Below, piece by piece: positions 6,733-14,455 of a stretch of DNA of 32,615 bases (its first letter is position 1; every line of letters begins with the position of its first letter). A program made the translations under genes and the position numbers. The notes under the pieces are model-generated. The model was not told the origin of the DNA and made no database searches. It saw nothing but the letters and a program-made list of their open reading frames with translations. The stretch covers positions 1 through 32,615 of the forward strand of contig CACZQJ010000001.1 of the NCBI GenBank assembly GCA_902783265.1. Direction: 5' to 3'. The DNA comes from an uncultured Erysipelotrichaceae bacterium (GTDB lineage Bacteria; Bacillota_I; Bacilli_A; RF39; UBA660).

Positions 6733-7073
6733 TCTTCAAAATGTTTATAAATTGGTCTTGGTTTATATTCTTCGTTATTGGTATGAGATTCATTATTCTT
6801 ATTTGACATATCTTGAAATAAACTTATCACCCTCTGCATACTATTTACCCCAGATTGAATACTATCCAAATCTAAATTTTTAATATAATCAAAAAGGCCC
6901 AAACTAGCACCGGCCGAACTAACCGTTAAATAATCTTGCCAAGCATTTTCATCTTCACCATACATATCGTAAATTTCATAAAATTTTTGCCACGTCATTG
7001 TACCATTTTGAACATATTTTAAAAGTGATGGATTATTTTTAACAAACTCTTTAAACTTTTCTTTAGTATTCAT
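6729..7073 (-). CDS. ylbD: YlbD family protein
   Basis: A 114-residue protein with the YlbD signature FKEFVKNNPSLLKYVQNG, then TWQKFYEIYDMYGEDENAW, a Gly/Ala-rich middle and a polar tail (NKNNESHTNNEEYKPRP). In Bacillus YlbD is described as a putative spore-coat protein; nothing here shows sporulation, so that role should not be transferred. The ATG at 7073 has GGTGAT a few bases upstream and is preferred to the GTG at 7082. Its TGA stop overlaps the ylbE start. Confidence 0.85.
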   Translation of the reverse strand: MNTKEKFKEFVKNNPSLLKYVQNGTMTWQKFYEIYDMYGEDENAWQDYLTVSSAGASLGLFDYIKNLDLDSIQSGVNSMQRVISLFQDMSNKNNESHTNNEEYKPRPIYKHFED

Positions 7074-7119
7074 TACTATCACCTACACTAATATATGTAT
7101 TTTATATAAAAAAAAGCAC

Positions 7120-7149
7120 AAAAAAAGATTATGCATTTTGAACATAATC
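7120..7149 (-). terminator. Terminator overlapping cargo gene 3' end
   Basis: On the minus strand GATTATG and CATAATC arms with a 9-base loop are followed by seven T. The stem includes the stop codon and last codons of the cargo gene at 7129-7623. Confidence 0.7.
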
Positions 7150-7623
7150 AAGTTTAACCGTAAGTGAAGCATTTAACGTCGCAGGTTGGCTAGTAACATC
7201 TTTATCGTAAGAAACCTTAACTGTAAAAGTATGAGTATCAGAAGCTTCCAAAATATCACCTTCATTAATACCACTAGTTTCAAAAATAATTGCTGGATTA
7301 TTAGAATCAGTTAAAGTAATTTTATCAACTTTTGCATCTAAAGTACCACTATTTTTAACTGTTACATCATAGGTCATACTATCACCAGGAGAAACTAAAG
7401 TTGTTTTAAATGTAGCAGAAGTCTTAGTATAAATAGGCGCTGAAGTGTCAGAAGCACTTCCAACCTTGTCTTTACTAACTATATTTATAATTTCAACATC
7501 CCACTTACTATCAATACGAGCAGTTCCATTAATTGTTAAATTAGTACTAAAAGCTGCGAATCCTACCACAAGTAAACATATAATTACAACTAAAATACCG
7601 ATTATTATATATTTCCTTTTCAT
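7129..7623 (-). CDS. SipW-dependent secreted cargo protein, TasA/CalY-like
   Basis: A 164-residue protein. A basic start and hydrophobic signal segment (about 5-26) run into VGFAAFSTNLTINGTARI, the conserved N-terminal block of all the cargo proteins in this window. The rest is a beta-sandwich-like domain containing LVSPGDSMTYDVTVKNSGTLDAKVDKI, typical of TasA/camelysin-type proteins, and it ends KLDYVQNA like the protein at 16877. No Cys pair is present. The signal-peptide form fits processing by a SipW-type signal peptidase, here the one at 15596-16738. Export followed by assembly into fibres or surface matrix is inferred. It stands alone, with its own promoter (7648-7676) and a terminator in its 3' end. 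Confidence 0.85.
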   Translation of the reverse strand: MKRKYIIIGILVVIICLLVVGFAAFSTNLTINGTARIDSKWDVEIINIVSKDKVGSASDTSAPIYTKTSATFKTTLVSPGDSMTYDVTVKNSGTLDAKVDKITLTDSNNPAIIFETSGINEGDILEASDTHTFTVKVSYDKDVTSQPATLNASLTVKLDYVQNA

Positions 7624-7647
7624 AATTTCACTTACTTTCCTAAATAT

Positions 7648-7676
7648 ATTTTAACATCTATACACCGTTTTGTAAA
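7648..7676 (-). promoter_or_regulatory. Promoter of cargo gene at 7129
   Basis: TTTACA (7671-7676), a 17-base spacer and TAAAAT (7648-7653) with an extended -10 TG, on the minus strand, just after the terminator of the preceding gene. Confidence 0.75.
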
Positions 7677-7677
7677 T

Positions 7678-7704
7678 AAAAAAGCTCTATTAACTAGAAC
7701 TCTT
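7678..7704 (-). terminator. Terminator overlapping stop codon of the 216-aa gene
   Basis: On the minus strand AGTTCTA-GTTAA-TAGAGCT (one G-U pair, extendable by A-T pairs) is followed by T residues. It spans the stop codon at 7690-7692. Confidence 0.65.
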
Positions 7705-8340
7705 TTCACTCATAGAAGCCACTTCTAACTTTTTATCATTATGAATAATAACTAAACTTCCTGAAGTTTGATAGCCCAAATCTTCCTTGTAAGTAACTTC
7801 AAAATTAACAACATATGCTTTTTCATCAATAAAATCGCCATATTTGAAAGATTCAGTTTTTACTTTTTCAACATCAACACTAGTAACTATTGGAAGATCT
7901 TGATTTCTATTATCATAAACATTACTCTCAACACTTTTGTACATTGAATCCATCGCATATTTAACAAAATCATCACGATACTTTTCGTACACAAATTGCT
8001 TTCCACCAACATCATTTTTGTTTAATTTATTATCCAAATTAAAGAAATCTGCCACAAACATTTGTCCAACCAAAGTCATATAATCTTCTTCAGAAACTTC
8101 TTTACTGTCTAAAGCTTTTTCTAGTTTTTTAAACAAATCCTTATAATACGAAGTAGCATTTTCTTTTAAAGTATAGCCGTATTCACTAATTGTTGAAATA
8201 TTTTTAATTTCTTTAACAGGTGCTTTTTTAACATTCAATTTTTTATAAGCAAAATATCCGCCAAAAGCAAGTAAACAAATTAAGAAAAGCAACACTAAAA
8301 TTCGGCCAAATCTAATTTTTCTCTTTCTTTTTTTTGCCAT
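7690..8340 (-). CDS. Membrane-anchored protein, partner of LTA-synthase-like gene
   Basis: A 216-residue protein with a very basic N-terminus (MAKKRKRKIRFGR), one hydrophobic helix (about 12-30), and an external domain of about 180 residues. The last strands, KAYVVNFEVTYKEDLGYQTSGSLVIIHND, look like a curved sheet such as an NTF2-like or DUF4878-like fold; this is a guess from the pattern. The gene begins 3 bases after the stop of the LTA-synthase-like gene and its AGGGAGA ribosome binding site overlaps that gene's end, so the two are co-transcribed. A role in cell-envelope polymer synthesis or its regulation is inferred from this alone. Confidence 0.75.
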   Translation of the reverse strand: MAKKRKRKIRFGRILVLLFLICLLAFGGYFAYKKLNVKKAPVKEIKNISTISEYGYTLKENATSYYKDLFKKLEKALDSKEVSEEDYMTLVGQMFVADFFNLDNKLNKNDVGGKQFVYEKYRDDFVKYAMDSMYKSVESNVYDNRNQDLPIVTSVDVEKVKTESFKYGDFIDEKAYVVNFEVTYKEDLGYQTSGSLVIIHNDKKLEVASMSEKSSS

Positions 8341-8343
8341 AAA

Positions 8344-10389
8344 TTATTCTCCCTTTAATACCTTATCAGATTCTTCAGTTTTCTTAATTAAATCATGAAC
8401 AATTATATCATTAGAAACAGCAATTTCTCTTTCAGCTCTTTCACGAAATTTATCAATGTAATCACCCTCTATTACCGCATTCTCATCTAACATAGTTGCC
8501 TGATCATTTTGACTATCATAATATATTCTATCAGTAAGAAAATTACTATTCGGAAAAATTATAAAGTGCTCATTAGTATTAAATACATCATGTCCCAAAG
8601 AGTATTTACTAACCTGAACGCCAAACATATTAGATAACGTTGGATAAACATCATACATTCCCATTGGAAAAGTTAACTCTTTATTAATTTTCTTAGATAT
8701 TTTTTTATCCTTAGTCCAAATTATAAAAGGCACTTTTCTATTTAATTCATAATCATATTTAGTAAATTCTTTATACTCTGGATCATCATCTTTACGTTTA
8801 GAATCAGTCGCCGGATTATAATTATAATAATAATCATACTCTGCTCTTTTAATTTTAGAATCGTGGTCACCATAAATAACTATAACTAAATCATCAAGTA
8901 ATCCCTCATCATCAAGTTCATTAATAAACTCGCCCAAAGCTTCATCCGCATAATGAGCAGTTGTAAAATACTTACCCAAAGTAGTATTCTTCAAATAATT
9001 ATTAGTAACTTCTGAAGTTTCGCCCGTAGTAGTATCTGTTTTCGTATATTTATATGTTAAATCTAAATCAGTTGTATCCTCTAAGCCTTCGAAAGGAGTA
9101 TGGTTCGTAAGCATTAATAATGTACCATAATAACTGCCTTTATCATCTTTAATTTTCTTAATTATTTTACTAGACTGCTTAAAAAATGACTTATCTGATA
9201 GACCCAAACCAATTATATCGTCAAGTTCATAATCTTTATCATAATAATAAAAATTATCATATCCTAACGTCTTATGCATAGCTTCCCTATTCCAATAATT
9301 TCCCTTATTCGCATGCATACTAAATACATAATAATCAGAATTTTTAAAACTTTTTTGAATAGACTCATAATATCTATCATAATAACTTACAAAAACAGTC
9401 CCACTACTAGCTGGAAGTAAAGAAGTACTTAAAGTAAACTCGGTATCACTACTAGTTCCGACACTCTCTTGTGCATAAAAATTAGAAAAATACATTCCCT
9501 CACTAGCAAGTCGCTTTAAATTAGGGGCAACCGCCTTACCATTAATTTCTGTATCAAGTAAATAGTTCATTATACTTTCCGCATGAATAACCAAAACATT
9601 CTTACCCTTAAAAATATCCGTATATTCGTTATCAGATTTTGAAATTTCATATTCTTTATAATATTCCCTAAATTCCTTAGCCGCCTTATCATAACCAAAT
9701 AACGGACTTATTTGCGGTTTTAAACTAGCTATTAAATCATTGCCTTGATATACATAAATACCAAACTTCATAACTACATATTCACGGTTCCATTGCTTAT
9801 AAAGTCTACTAATATCAGTTCCTGTTAAAGTTGAAGCAAAGAAAGCCGTTACAATAACCGCTGCAACCAACACTTTTAAAACTGCAACTTTAACATTCTT
9901 ATCAGCTCTTAAATGCGAATAATAACCGTTTTTTTTAAGTTTGTGATGCAAAAATATAAGCATAATTGGCGCCCACAAATAACAAAAATCCTGAAGATCC
10001 ATAATCGTTTGTAACGCATCACTTACACCAATTATTTGAAAACTTGTTGCTAAAAGTGAAAAAGATGTAAATGAAATATAATTAGTATAATAAATAGAAT
10101 TTATTAGACACACAAGCATCAATATAATTGACCACGTTATATAATATCTAAATCTATATTTTGGTTTAAAAAAATAACCAAAAGATCCAACAAACAAAAT
10201 AAATGCCAAATCTGCAAGGAATGGACTAATACTCATAATCTTTTTTACCGTAAAAGCCCTAAGCAATATCCCATTTATCAAAGATGAAATAACAAAAGCC
10301 GAAAACAAAATATTATTTTTAAAAAAATAAATAACTTCTTTTTTTGTTTTAATTAATAGTTCAACGAATCTATTTACAAAGTTTTTCAT
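8344..10389 (-). CDS. LTA synthase family protein (sulfatase-fold)
   Basis: A 681-residue membrane enzyme of the lipoteichoic acid synthase/phosphoglycerol transferase family. The N-terminal 190 residues hold about five membrane helices. The external sulfatase-type domain (about 255-640) has the metal ligand Glu271 in NVLVIHAES, the nucleophile segment GTSSDTEF (311-318), MHANKGNYWNR with Trp366, His430 in LTNHTPFE, and Asp508-His509 in YGDHD. In Staphylococcus aureus LtaS the nucleophile is Thr300 in GKTSDSEF; the aligned position here is Ser313. Family members transfer glycerol phosphate from phosphatidylglycerol to a glycolipid anchor, but which polymer this one makes cannot be told. The start is supported by GAGGTGA. 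The 216-residue membrane protein follows in the same operon. Confidence 0.9.
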   Translation of the reverse strand: MKNFVNRFVELLIKTKKEVIYFFKNNILFSAFVISSLINGILLRAFTVKKIMSISPFLADLAFILFVGSFGYFFKPKYRFRYYITWSIILMLVCLINSIYYTNYISFTSFSLLATSFQIIGVSDALQTIMDLQDFCYLWAPIMLIFLHHKLKKNGYYSHLRADKNVKVAVLKVLVAAVIVTAFFASTLTGTDISRLYKQWNREYVVMKFGIYVYQGNDLIASLKPQISPLFGYDKAAKEFREYYKEYEISKSDNEYTDIFKGKNVLVIHAESIMNYLLDTEINGKAVAPNLKRLASEGMYFSNFYAQESVGTSSDTEFTLSTSLLPASSGTVFVSYYDRYYESIQKSFKNSDYYVFSMHANKGNYWNREAMHKTLGYDNFYYYDKDYELDDIIGLGLSDKSFFKQSSKIIKKIKDDKGSYYGTLLMLTNHTPFEGLEDTTDLDLTYKYTKTDTTTGETSEVTNNYLKNTTLGKYFTTAHYADEALGEFINELDDEGLLDDLVIVIYGDHDSKIKRAEYDYYYNYNPATDSKRKDDDPEYKEFTKYDYELNRKVPFIIWTKDKKISKKINKELTFPMGMYDVYPTLSNMFGVQVSKYSLGHDVFNTNEHFIIFPNSNFLTDRIYYDSQNDQATMLDENAVIEGDYIDKFRERAEREIAVSNDIIVHDLIKKTEESDKVLKGE

Positions 10390-10410
10390 ATTTCACCTCA
10401 TACTTTAAAT

Positions 10411-10419
10411 ATTATAACA
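10411..10419 (-). promoter_or_regulatory. Extended -10 promoter of LTA-synthase-like operon
   Basis: TGTTATAAT on the minus strand about 22 bases before the start codon. The -35 region is only a T-run, so the promoter relies on the extended -10. Confidence 0.55.
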
Positions 10420-10437
10420 CTTTTTACCCAGAAAAAA

Positions 10438-10455
10438 AAGTAGTATGAGCTACTT
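10438..10455 (-). terminator. T-tailed hairpin between YihY gene and LTA-synthase gene
   Basis: On the minus strand AAGTAG and CTACTT arms around a 6-base loop are followed by at least six T. It is the second of two hairpins downstream of the YihY gene. Confidence 0.7.
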
Positions 10456-10483
10456 ACATTAAACATATGTAAACCAAAAAACA

Positions 10484-10517
10484 ATATTAAAAAGTGATTA
10501 ATATCACTTTTTAATAT
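10484..10517. terminator. Long AT-rich hairpin downstream of YihY gene
   Basis: A 15-bp uninterrupted stem with core AAAAAGTGAT / ATCACTTTTT and a 4-base loop. It is nearly symmetrical, so it would form on either strand. It probably acts as a terminator or as an RNA 3'-end stabiliser for the YihY operon. Together with the hairpin at 10438-10455 it fills the middle of the 220-base gap, in which I see no reading frame. Confidence 0.6.
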
Positions 10518-10611
10518 ATACCTTGTAATACTTTTTAGAATTCTCAAACAAGAAAACATGAAGTACTAGTAGTCTGAGGTAAGTACATATCAGGTAACAA
10601 ATATGTACCCA

Positions 10612-11454
10612 CTAACTATTTTTCTCACCCTTCACATTTTTATACTTATTTTTATATGCTAAATATCCTTCTGCATTTATTGCAATACCCATCACAAATA
10701 TAAATGAAAGCATATAAATCCAAATCATCATTACTATAATTCCAGATAAACTGCCATAAAACAACGAATAATTGGCAAAATTAGAAACGTAATATGAATA
10801 TACAAAAGTGGTAATAATCCATCCAATAGTAGTAAAAAATGCTCCTTTATTCATAAAACTGCTAGAAATTTGCTCATCTGGAGCCATCGTATATAAAAGC
10901 TTTAAAATCCAGAAAAATAGCACAAATGCAAGTGGCCATTTTATTAAAACAAAAATAACATATATTTTATCCCTAAACTCTAATAAAAAGTCCAAATTAA
11001 GAATATAATTTAAAATTACATTACCGTAAGCTAATACAACTAATATAAAAATAAATAGAAAAAGTAAAATGAAAATCATAAAAAATGCTTTTATTCTTCT
11101 CTTAATATAATCATCATATTCAATACCAAATAGTTCATCTGATGTAATAATAATTGAATGAGTACCATTAGAAACTAAAATAAAACCAACAATCATAACA
11201 AACGCAATATTACCAGAAATATTACTACCATCTAAAAAAGGAAGTAATATTTTTGTAAAATTGCCAGGAATTACTTTTTCTATTATTTCAACAAAAGGCA
11301 ATGATAAAAGGGTTATTTTAGAAACAATATAACCAAGTAAAGTTAATAACGGAAAAATAGACAAAATTAGAAAATATGCAAGTTGCCCAGGCAATATTTT
11401 CATCTCTGGTCTCATTATAATATCATAAATTCTCTTAAAATAACCCTTTAACAT
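10612..11454 (-). CDS. YihY/BrkB family inner-membrane protein
   Basis: A 280-residue polytopic protein with about six membrane helices and the family marks LPGQLAYFLILSIFPLLTLLG near the N-terminus, FTKILLPFL, YTMAPDE before helix 5, and YGSLSGIIVMMIWIYMLSF near the end. Older records call the family ribonuclease BN, which is wrong; its function is poorly defined. It starts 17 bases after the GGDEF-type gene and is the last gene of that operon. GGAAGAGG serves as the ribosome binding site. Confidence 0.9.
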   Translation of the reverse strand: MLKGYFKRIYDIIMRPEMKILPGQLAYFLILSIFPLLTLLGYIVSKITLLSLPFVEIIEKVIPGNFTKILLPFLDGSNISGNIAFVMIVGFILVSNGTHSIIITSDELFGIEYDDYIKRRIKAFFMIFILLFLFIFILVVLAYGNVILNYILNLDFLLEFRDKIYVIFVLIKWPLAFVLFFWILKLLYTMAPDEQISSSFMNKGAFFTTIGWIITTFVYSYYVSNFANYSLFYGSLSGIIVMMIWIYMLSFIFVMGIAINAEGYLAYKNKYKNVKGEKNS

Positions 11455-11471
11455 AAGCCTCTTCCTTAATC

Positions 11472-13499
11472 TTAATTATTTACCTCTTCTTTATTGCTAC
11501 GCATATCAATAGTTGCTTCATTTATCGCATCATCAATAGTTTTTATTTCATCATTTATCATACTATATCCGATTGCTGCTCCAAATCCATGTGAAAGTTC
11601 TTTAAATTCTTTATTTAACTTACGCATATATGTAACAATTGTTTTTTCATCATGACCAACTGTAAATACTAAAAATTCATTTCCATCAGTTCTGACAAGC
11701 TCACTATCACTAAGCTGATTATTAATTAATATACTAGCACCTTCAATAATAACCTTATCCCCTTCAGCATGGCCAAAATTATCATTAATATATGCTACAT
11801 TATTTAAATCTATAATTATAACCGCTTGTGGGTATACTTCGCTATTGTCCCACTTACTAATATTATCATTTAAGTAATCTCTATTTTTAAGAGATGTCAT
11901 TGAATCAATATAGCGTAGTTTGTCAGCTTTAGACAATTTGAAATCATATGTCTTACGGCGTTTAAAAATTTTAGCAGCTAAAAATATCGTAAACGAAATT
12001 AAAAGAATAACAAGTGCACTTAAAATAGTTTGTAATAAAACAATACTATTATTAGAATTTAAAATACCTATATAACTATCATTTATAACATCATTAGTAT
12101 CTATAAAAGATAAATAGAAATTTAAAAATTCATTAAACACTTTATTACCACTAATATCTCGTGTCAAAAATCCATAATCACGCTCAAAATCCAAAACACC
12201 CAATTTTTTAACATCACTAAATTTAGATCTTACATAATAATCATAAGTATATTCATCAATTGCCGCTATTTTCAAGCCCTTTAAATCATTTAGTAAAGAC
12301 CTAGAATCATCATAAGAATTAACTTTAATGTTATTTTTCTTTAAATAATTTTCTATATAACTATTTTTAACAGTAGAAACAGTCTCGCCATTTAATGAAT
12401 AAATATTATTAATAGTCAAATCAGAATTATCTTTAGTAACTATCACTACTTTATTATTATAAACACCTACAGTATTTAATACATCCATATTAAATTTAGT
12501 TGTACCATTATCACTAGAAATAATATCCAAACCATTCTTATTAAAATCATCAAGAACATTATCAATTGATGAATATCTTTTAAATTCCACTTCCACATTA
12601 GCCATATTAGCAAATTTTTTTATAAATGAATAATTAAGTCCTTTTAAAGAACCATTTACATTCACTTCGAAAGGCGCATTCAAAACAAAACCATATTTAT
12701 ATCTTTTACTTCTAAAACTAGCCTGTTCTTTTTCATCAATATTATTAAAAGTAAAATAACTATCCATTAAATATTTATTCAAAGATTTTTGATATTTTTT
12801 GTTTTTATAATTTTTAAAATATTTAACTAAAATTTTATTTAATTTTTTATTATTTCCTAAAGTAATTACATAATTTTTATTATACTCAGTAATATTATAA
12901 GCAATATTTAAATCATTATTTAAAATTATTTCCAAATAATCTAATTTAGGTAAAACAACACCATCAATGTTTTCGTTTTTAACATCAGTAATCATTTCAT
13001 CTTCGGTTCCATAACCTTTATAAGAAAGATTACTACTGCCATTTAAATAATTACCAACCTTAGTTAAATCATTATTTAAAACCCCAATACGCAAATTTTT
13101 AAGATCCGTAACACTAGTATAGTGTAAATTCTTTTTAGTTACTATAACATAATTATCTTGATATAATAAAATGTCATCCTTAGTATCCTCTTTAATAGCT
13201 AAAGCATATTCAGAGTTTGTTTTAGAAGATTTATTATAAGGTAACTTATTAATTTGTAAACCCGTATCCCTTTCTAAAGAATCAAAAAAATCAAATACAA
13301 TTCCATTACCACTATAGCTAACTATTGGAACATCACTTAAAACAGCAACATCTATTACTTTATCTTTATTATTTTCAATCCATCTTTTTTCAATAACAGT
13401 AAGAGATGTTTTTTTATCTTCATTTGTAAAAAAATATACACCAAAAGCTATAATAATAACAGCTAAAACTGCAATAACAACTTTCCATTTTTTATCCAT
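11472..13499 (-). CDS. Two-SBP-domain membrane sensor with degenerate GGDEF domain
   Basis: A 675-residue protein: TM helix (about 6-24), two tandem external substrate-binding-like domains of the bacterial family 3 type (about 45-250 and 260-480), a second TM helix (about 485-515), and a C-terminal GGDEF-type domain (about 530-665). The domain has the IIDLNNVAYINDNFGHAEGDKVI segment typical of diguanylate cyclases. Its signature reads RTDGNEF (DGNEF at 605-609) instead of RxGGDEF: the first Gly is Asp and the third residue is Asn. Diguanylate cyclase activity is therefore uncertain; nucleotide binding is possible. The ATG at 13499 is chosen because AGGTGG lies 6 bases upstream. It overlaps the preceding gene by 8 bases. 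A ligand such as an amino acid is inferred from the SBP family only. Confidence 0.85.
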   Translation of the reverse strand: MDKKWKVVIAVLAVIIIAFGVYFFTNEDKKTSLTVIEKRWIENNKDKVIDVAVLSDVPIVSYSGNGIVFDFFDSLERDTGLQINKLPYNKSSKTNSEYALAIKEDTKDDILLYQDNYVIVTKKNLHYTSVTDLKNLRIGVLNNDLTKVGNYLNGSSNLSYKGYGTEDEMITDVKNENIDGVVLPKLDYLEIILNNDLNIAYNITEYNKNYVITLGNNKKLNKILVKYFKNYKNKKYQKSLNKYLMDSYFTFNNIDEKEQASFRSKRYKYGFVLNAPFEVNVNGSLKGLNYSFIKKFANMANVEVEFKRYSSIDNVLDDFNKNGLDIISSDNGTTKFNMDVLNTVGVYNNKVVIVTKDNSDLTINNIYSLNGETVSTVKNSYIENYLKKNNIKVNSYDDSRSLLNDLKGLKIAAIDEYTYDYYVRSKFSDVKKLGVLDFERDYGFLTRDISGNKVFNEFLNFYLSFIDTNDVINDSYIGILNSNNSIVLLQTILSALVILLISFTIFLAAKIFKRRKTYDFKLSKADKLRYIDSMTSLKNRDYLNDNISKWDNSEVYPQAVIIIDLNNVAYINDNFGHAEGDKVIIEGASILINNQLSDSELVRTDGNEFLVFTVGHDEKTIVTYMRKLNKEFKELSHGFGAAIGYSMINDEIKTIDDAINEATIDMRSNKEEVNN

Positions 13500-13959
13500 T
13501 ATTGCCACCTGCAATTCCATAATTTACACTATCACTGCTTTTACTCTTATAACCAATTATTGGATATTGCTCACTTTTTTCATCAGAATCAATAAATATT
13601 TGAATATCATAATATTTTTGATCATCTTTACTTATTTCATTTATAATACTACCTGCAAATTCCTTGGCCTGATTAACGCCAAAATTACTATCTACAGTTA
13701 TTGTAAAATTCAAAATTCTTCCTTCTTTGTTATATTCTATTTTAGACACACTGTCATTGTCTTTTGCTTTATCTTTTATTTTAGATATAACCTTATCAGA
13801 AATTTTATGTTTTTTTTCATCCTTTAACCTATCACCATATTTATTACCATTAAAACTAGGTAATATAAATAACCATGTCATAAGTATTATTAAAATAATA
13901 ACTAAACAAATAACTCCCATAATCATTTGTTTTTTATGTTTTTTAATAAATTTTTTCAT
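13492..13959 (-). CDS. Small single-TM membrane protein of unknown function
   Basis: A 155-residue protein not recognised. It has a basic N-terminus (MKKFIKKHKKQ), one strong membrane helix (about 13-34), a Lys/Asp-rich segment, and a small external domain with alternating strands (KIEYNKEGRILNFTITVDSN; YYDIQIFIDSDE), ending in a Gly/Asn-rich tail. The ATG at 13959 has GGTGAT 5 bases upstream and is preferred over an upstream TTG. The 3' end overlaps the start of the sensor gene, so the two are coupled; it may assist that sensor. A possible internal promoter has TATAAT at 13976-13981 with a weak TTGTTT -35. Confidence 0.75.
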   Translation of the reverse strand: MKKFIKKHKKQMIMGVICLVIILIILMTWLFILPSFNGNKYGDRLKDEKKHKISDKVISKIKDKAKDNDSVSKIEYNKEGRILNFTITVDSNFGVNQAKEFAGSIINEISKDDQKYYDIQIFIDSDEKSEQYPIIGYKSKSSDSVNYGIAGGNNG

Positions 13960-13991
13960 TAAAATCACCACTTCCATTATACTATAATTTA

Positions 13992-14354
13992 TCACTTCAA
14001 ACAAGAAGGAGTACATTCATTAACATAAGCATAAACATATTGATTACTTTCAAGCTTTATTTCTACATACCCCCCTAACATCCCGCCTTTAGGATTTACA
14101 GCCTCATTTTCAATATATCCTTCACTAACTAAGTCTGTCACGCTTACACAACAACTACCACTATCAGGCAAATTTGCCGTATGTTCAACACCCCATTCTT
14201 TTGCTGCTTTTTCTACTATTAATTTTTGGCTTTCATAAGCCCTATCTTTTGAAGCATTAATTATTCCCATAACAGATGGATATGCAATAGTTGAAATCAA
14301 GCCAATAATAACAATTACTACTAATAATTCCACTAATGTAAAACCGTTTTTCAT
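13992..14354 (-). CDS. Type IV pilin-like (pseudopilin) protein
   Basis: A 120-residue protein with a class III prepilin signal: MKNG then FTLVELLVVIVIIGLISTIA, with prepilin-peptidase cleavage expected between Gly4 and Phe5 and the conserved Glu5 of the mature protein. The hydrophobic helix is followed by a small globular part with four Cys (SGSCCVSV and NECTPSCLK), which may form two disulfides. It resembles ComGC/GspG-type subunits by its N-terminus only. No prepilin peptidase, ATPase or platform protein is in this window. AGGTGAAG precedes the ATG at 14354. A strong promoter lies at 14377-14405, and no terminator is seen before the next three genes. Confidence 0.9.
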   Translation of the reverse strand: MKNGFTLVELLVVIVIIGLISTIAYPSVMGIINASKDRAYESQKLIVEKAAKEWGVEHTANLPDSGSCCVSVTDLVSEGYIENEAVNPKGGMLGGYVEIKLESNQYVYAYVNECTPSCLK

Positions 14355-14376
14355 ATCTTCACCTACCCTATAATAA

Positions 14377-14405
14377 ATTATAAAATAATTGCCAAAATAA
14401 GTCAA
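14377..14405 (-). promoter_or_regulatory. Promoter of the pilin-sensor-YihY operon
   Basis: TTGACT (14400-14405), a 17-base spacer and TATAAT (14377-14382) on the minus strand, close to the sigma-A consensus. Confidence 0.85.
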
Positions 14406-14428
14406 TTAAGTATGCTCCTTTTGAAATT

Positions 14429-14451
14429 AAAAAGCCAAGATAATCTTGGCT
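14429..14451 (-). terminator. Terminator of the signal peptidase operon
   Basis: On the minus strand AGCCAAGA-TTA-TCTTGGCT, a perfect 8-bp stem, followed by TTTT and more T-rich sequence, directly after the DUF5305-like gene. Confidence 0.9.
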
Positions 14452-14455
14452 AATT

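Noticed and set aside
10612-11454. Ribonuclease BN annotation
   Set aside because: The protein is a YihY/BrkB membrane protein; the RNase BN name was mistakenly attached to this family.
13567-13987. Two plus-strand 86-residue hydrophobic frames
   Set aside because: Antisense of the small membrane protein gene at 13492-13959; the hydrophobicity reflects AT-rich complement of Lys/Asn codons.
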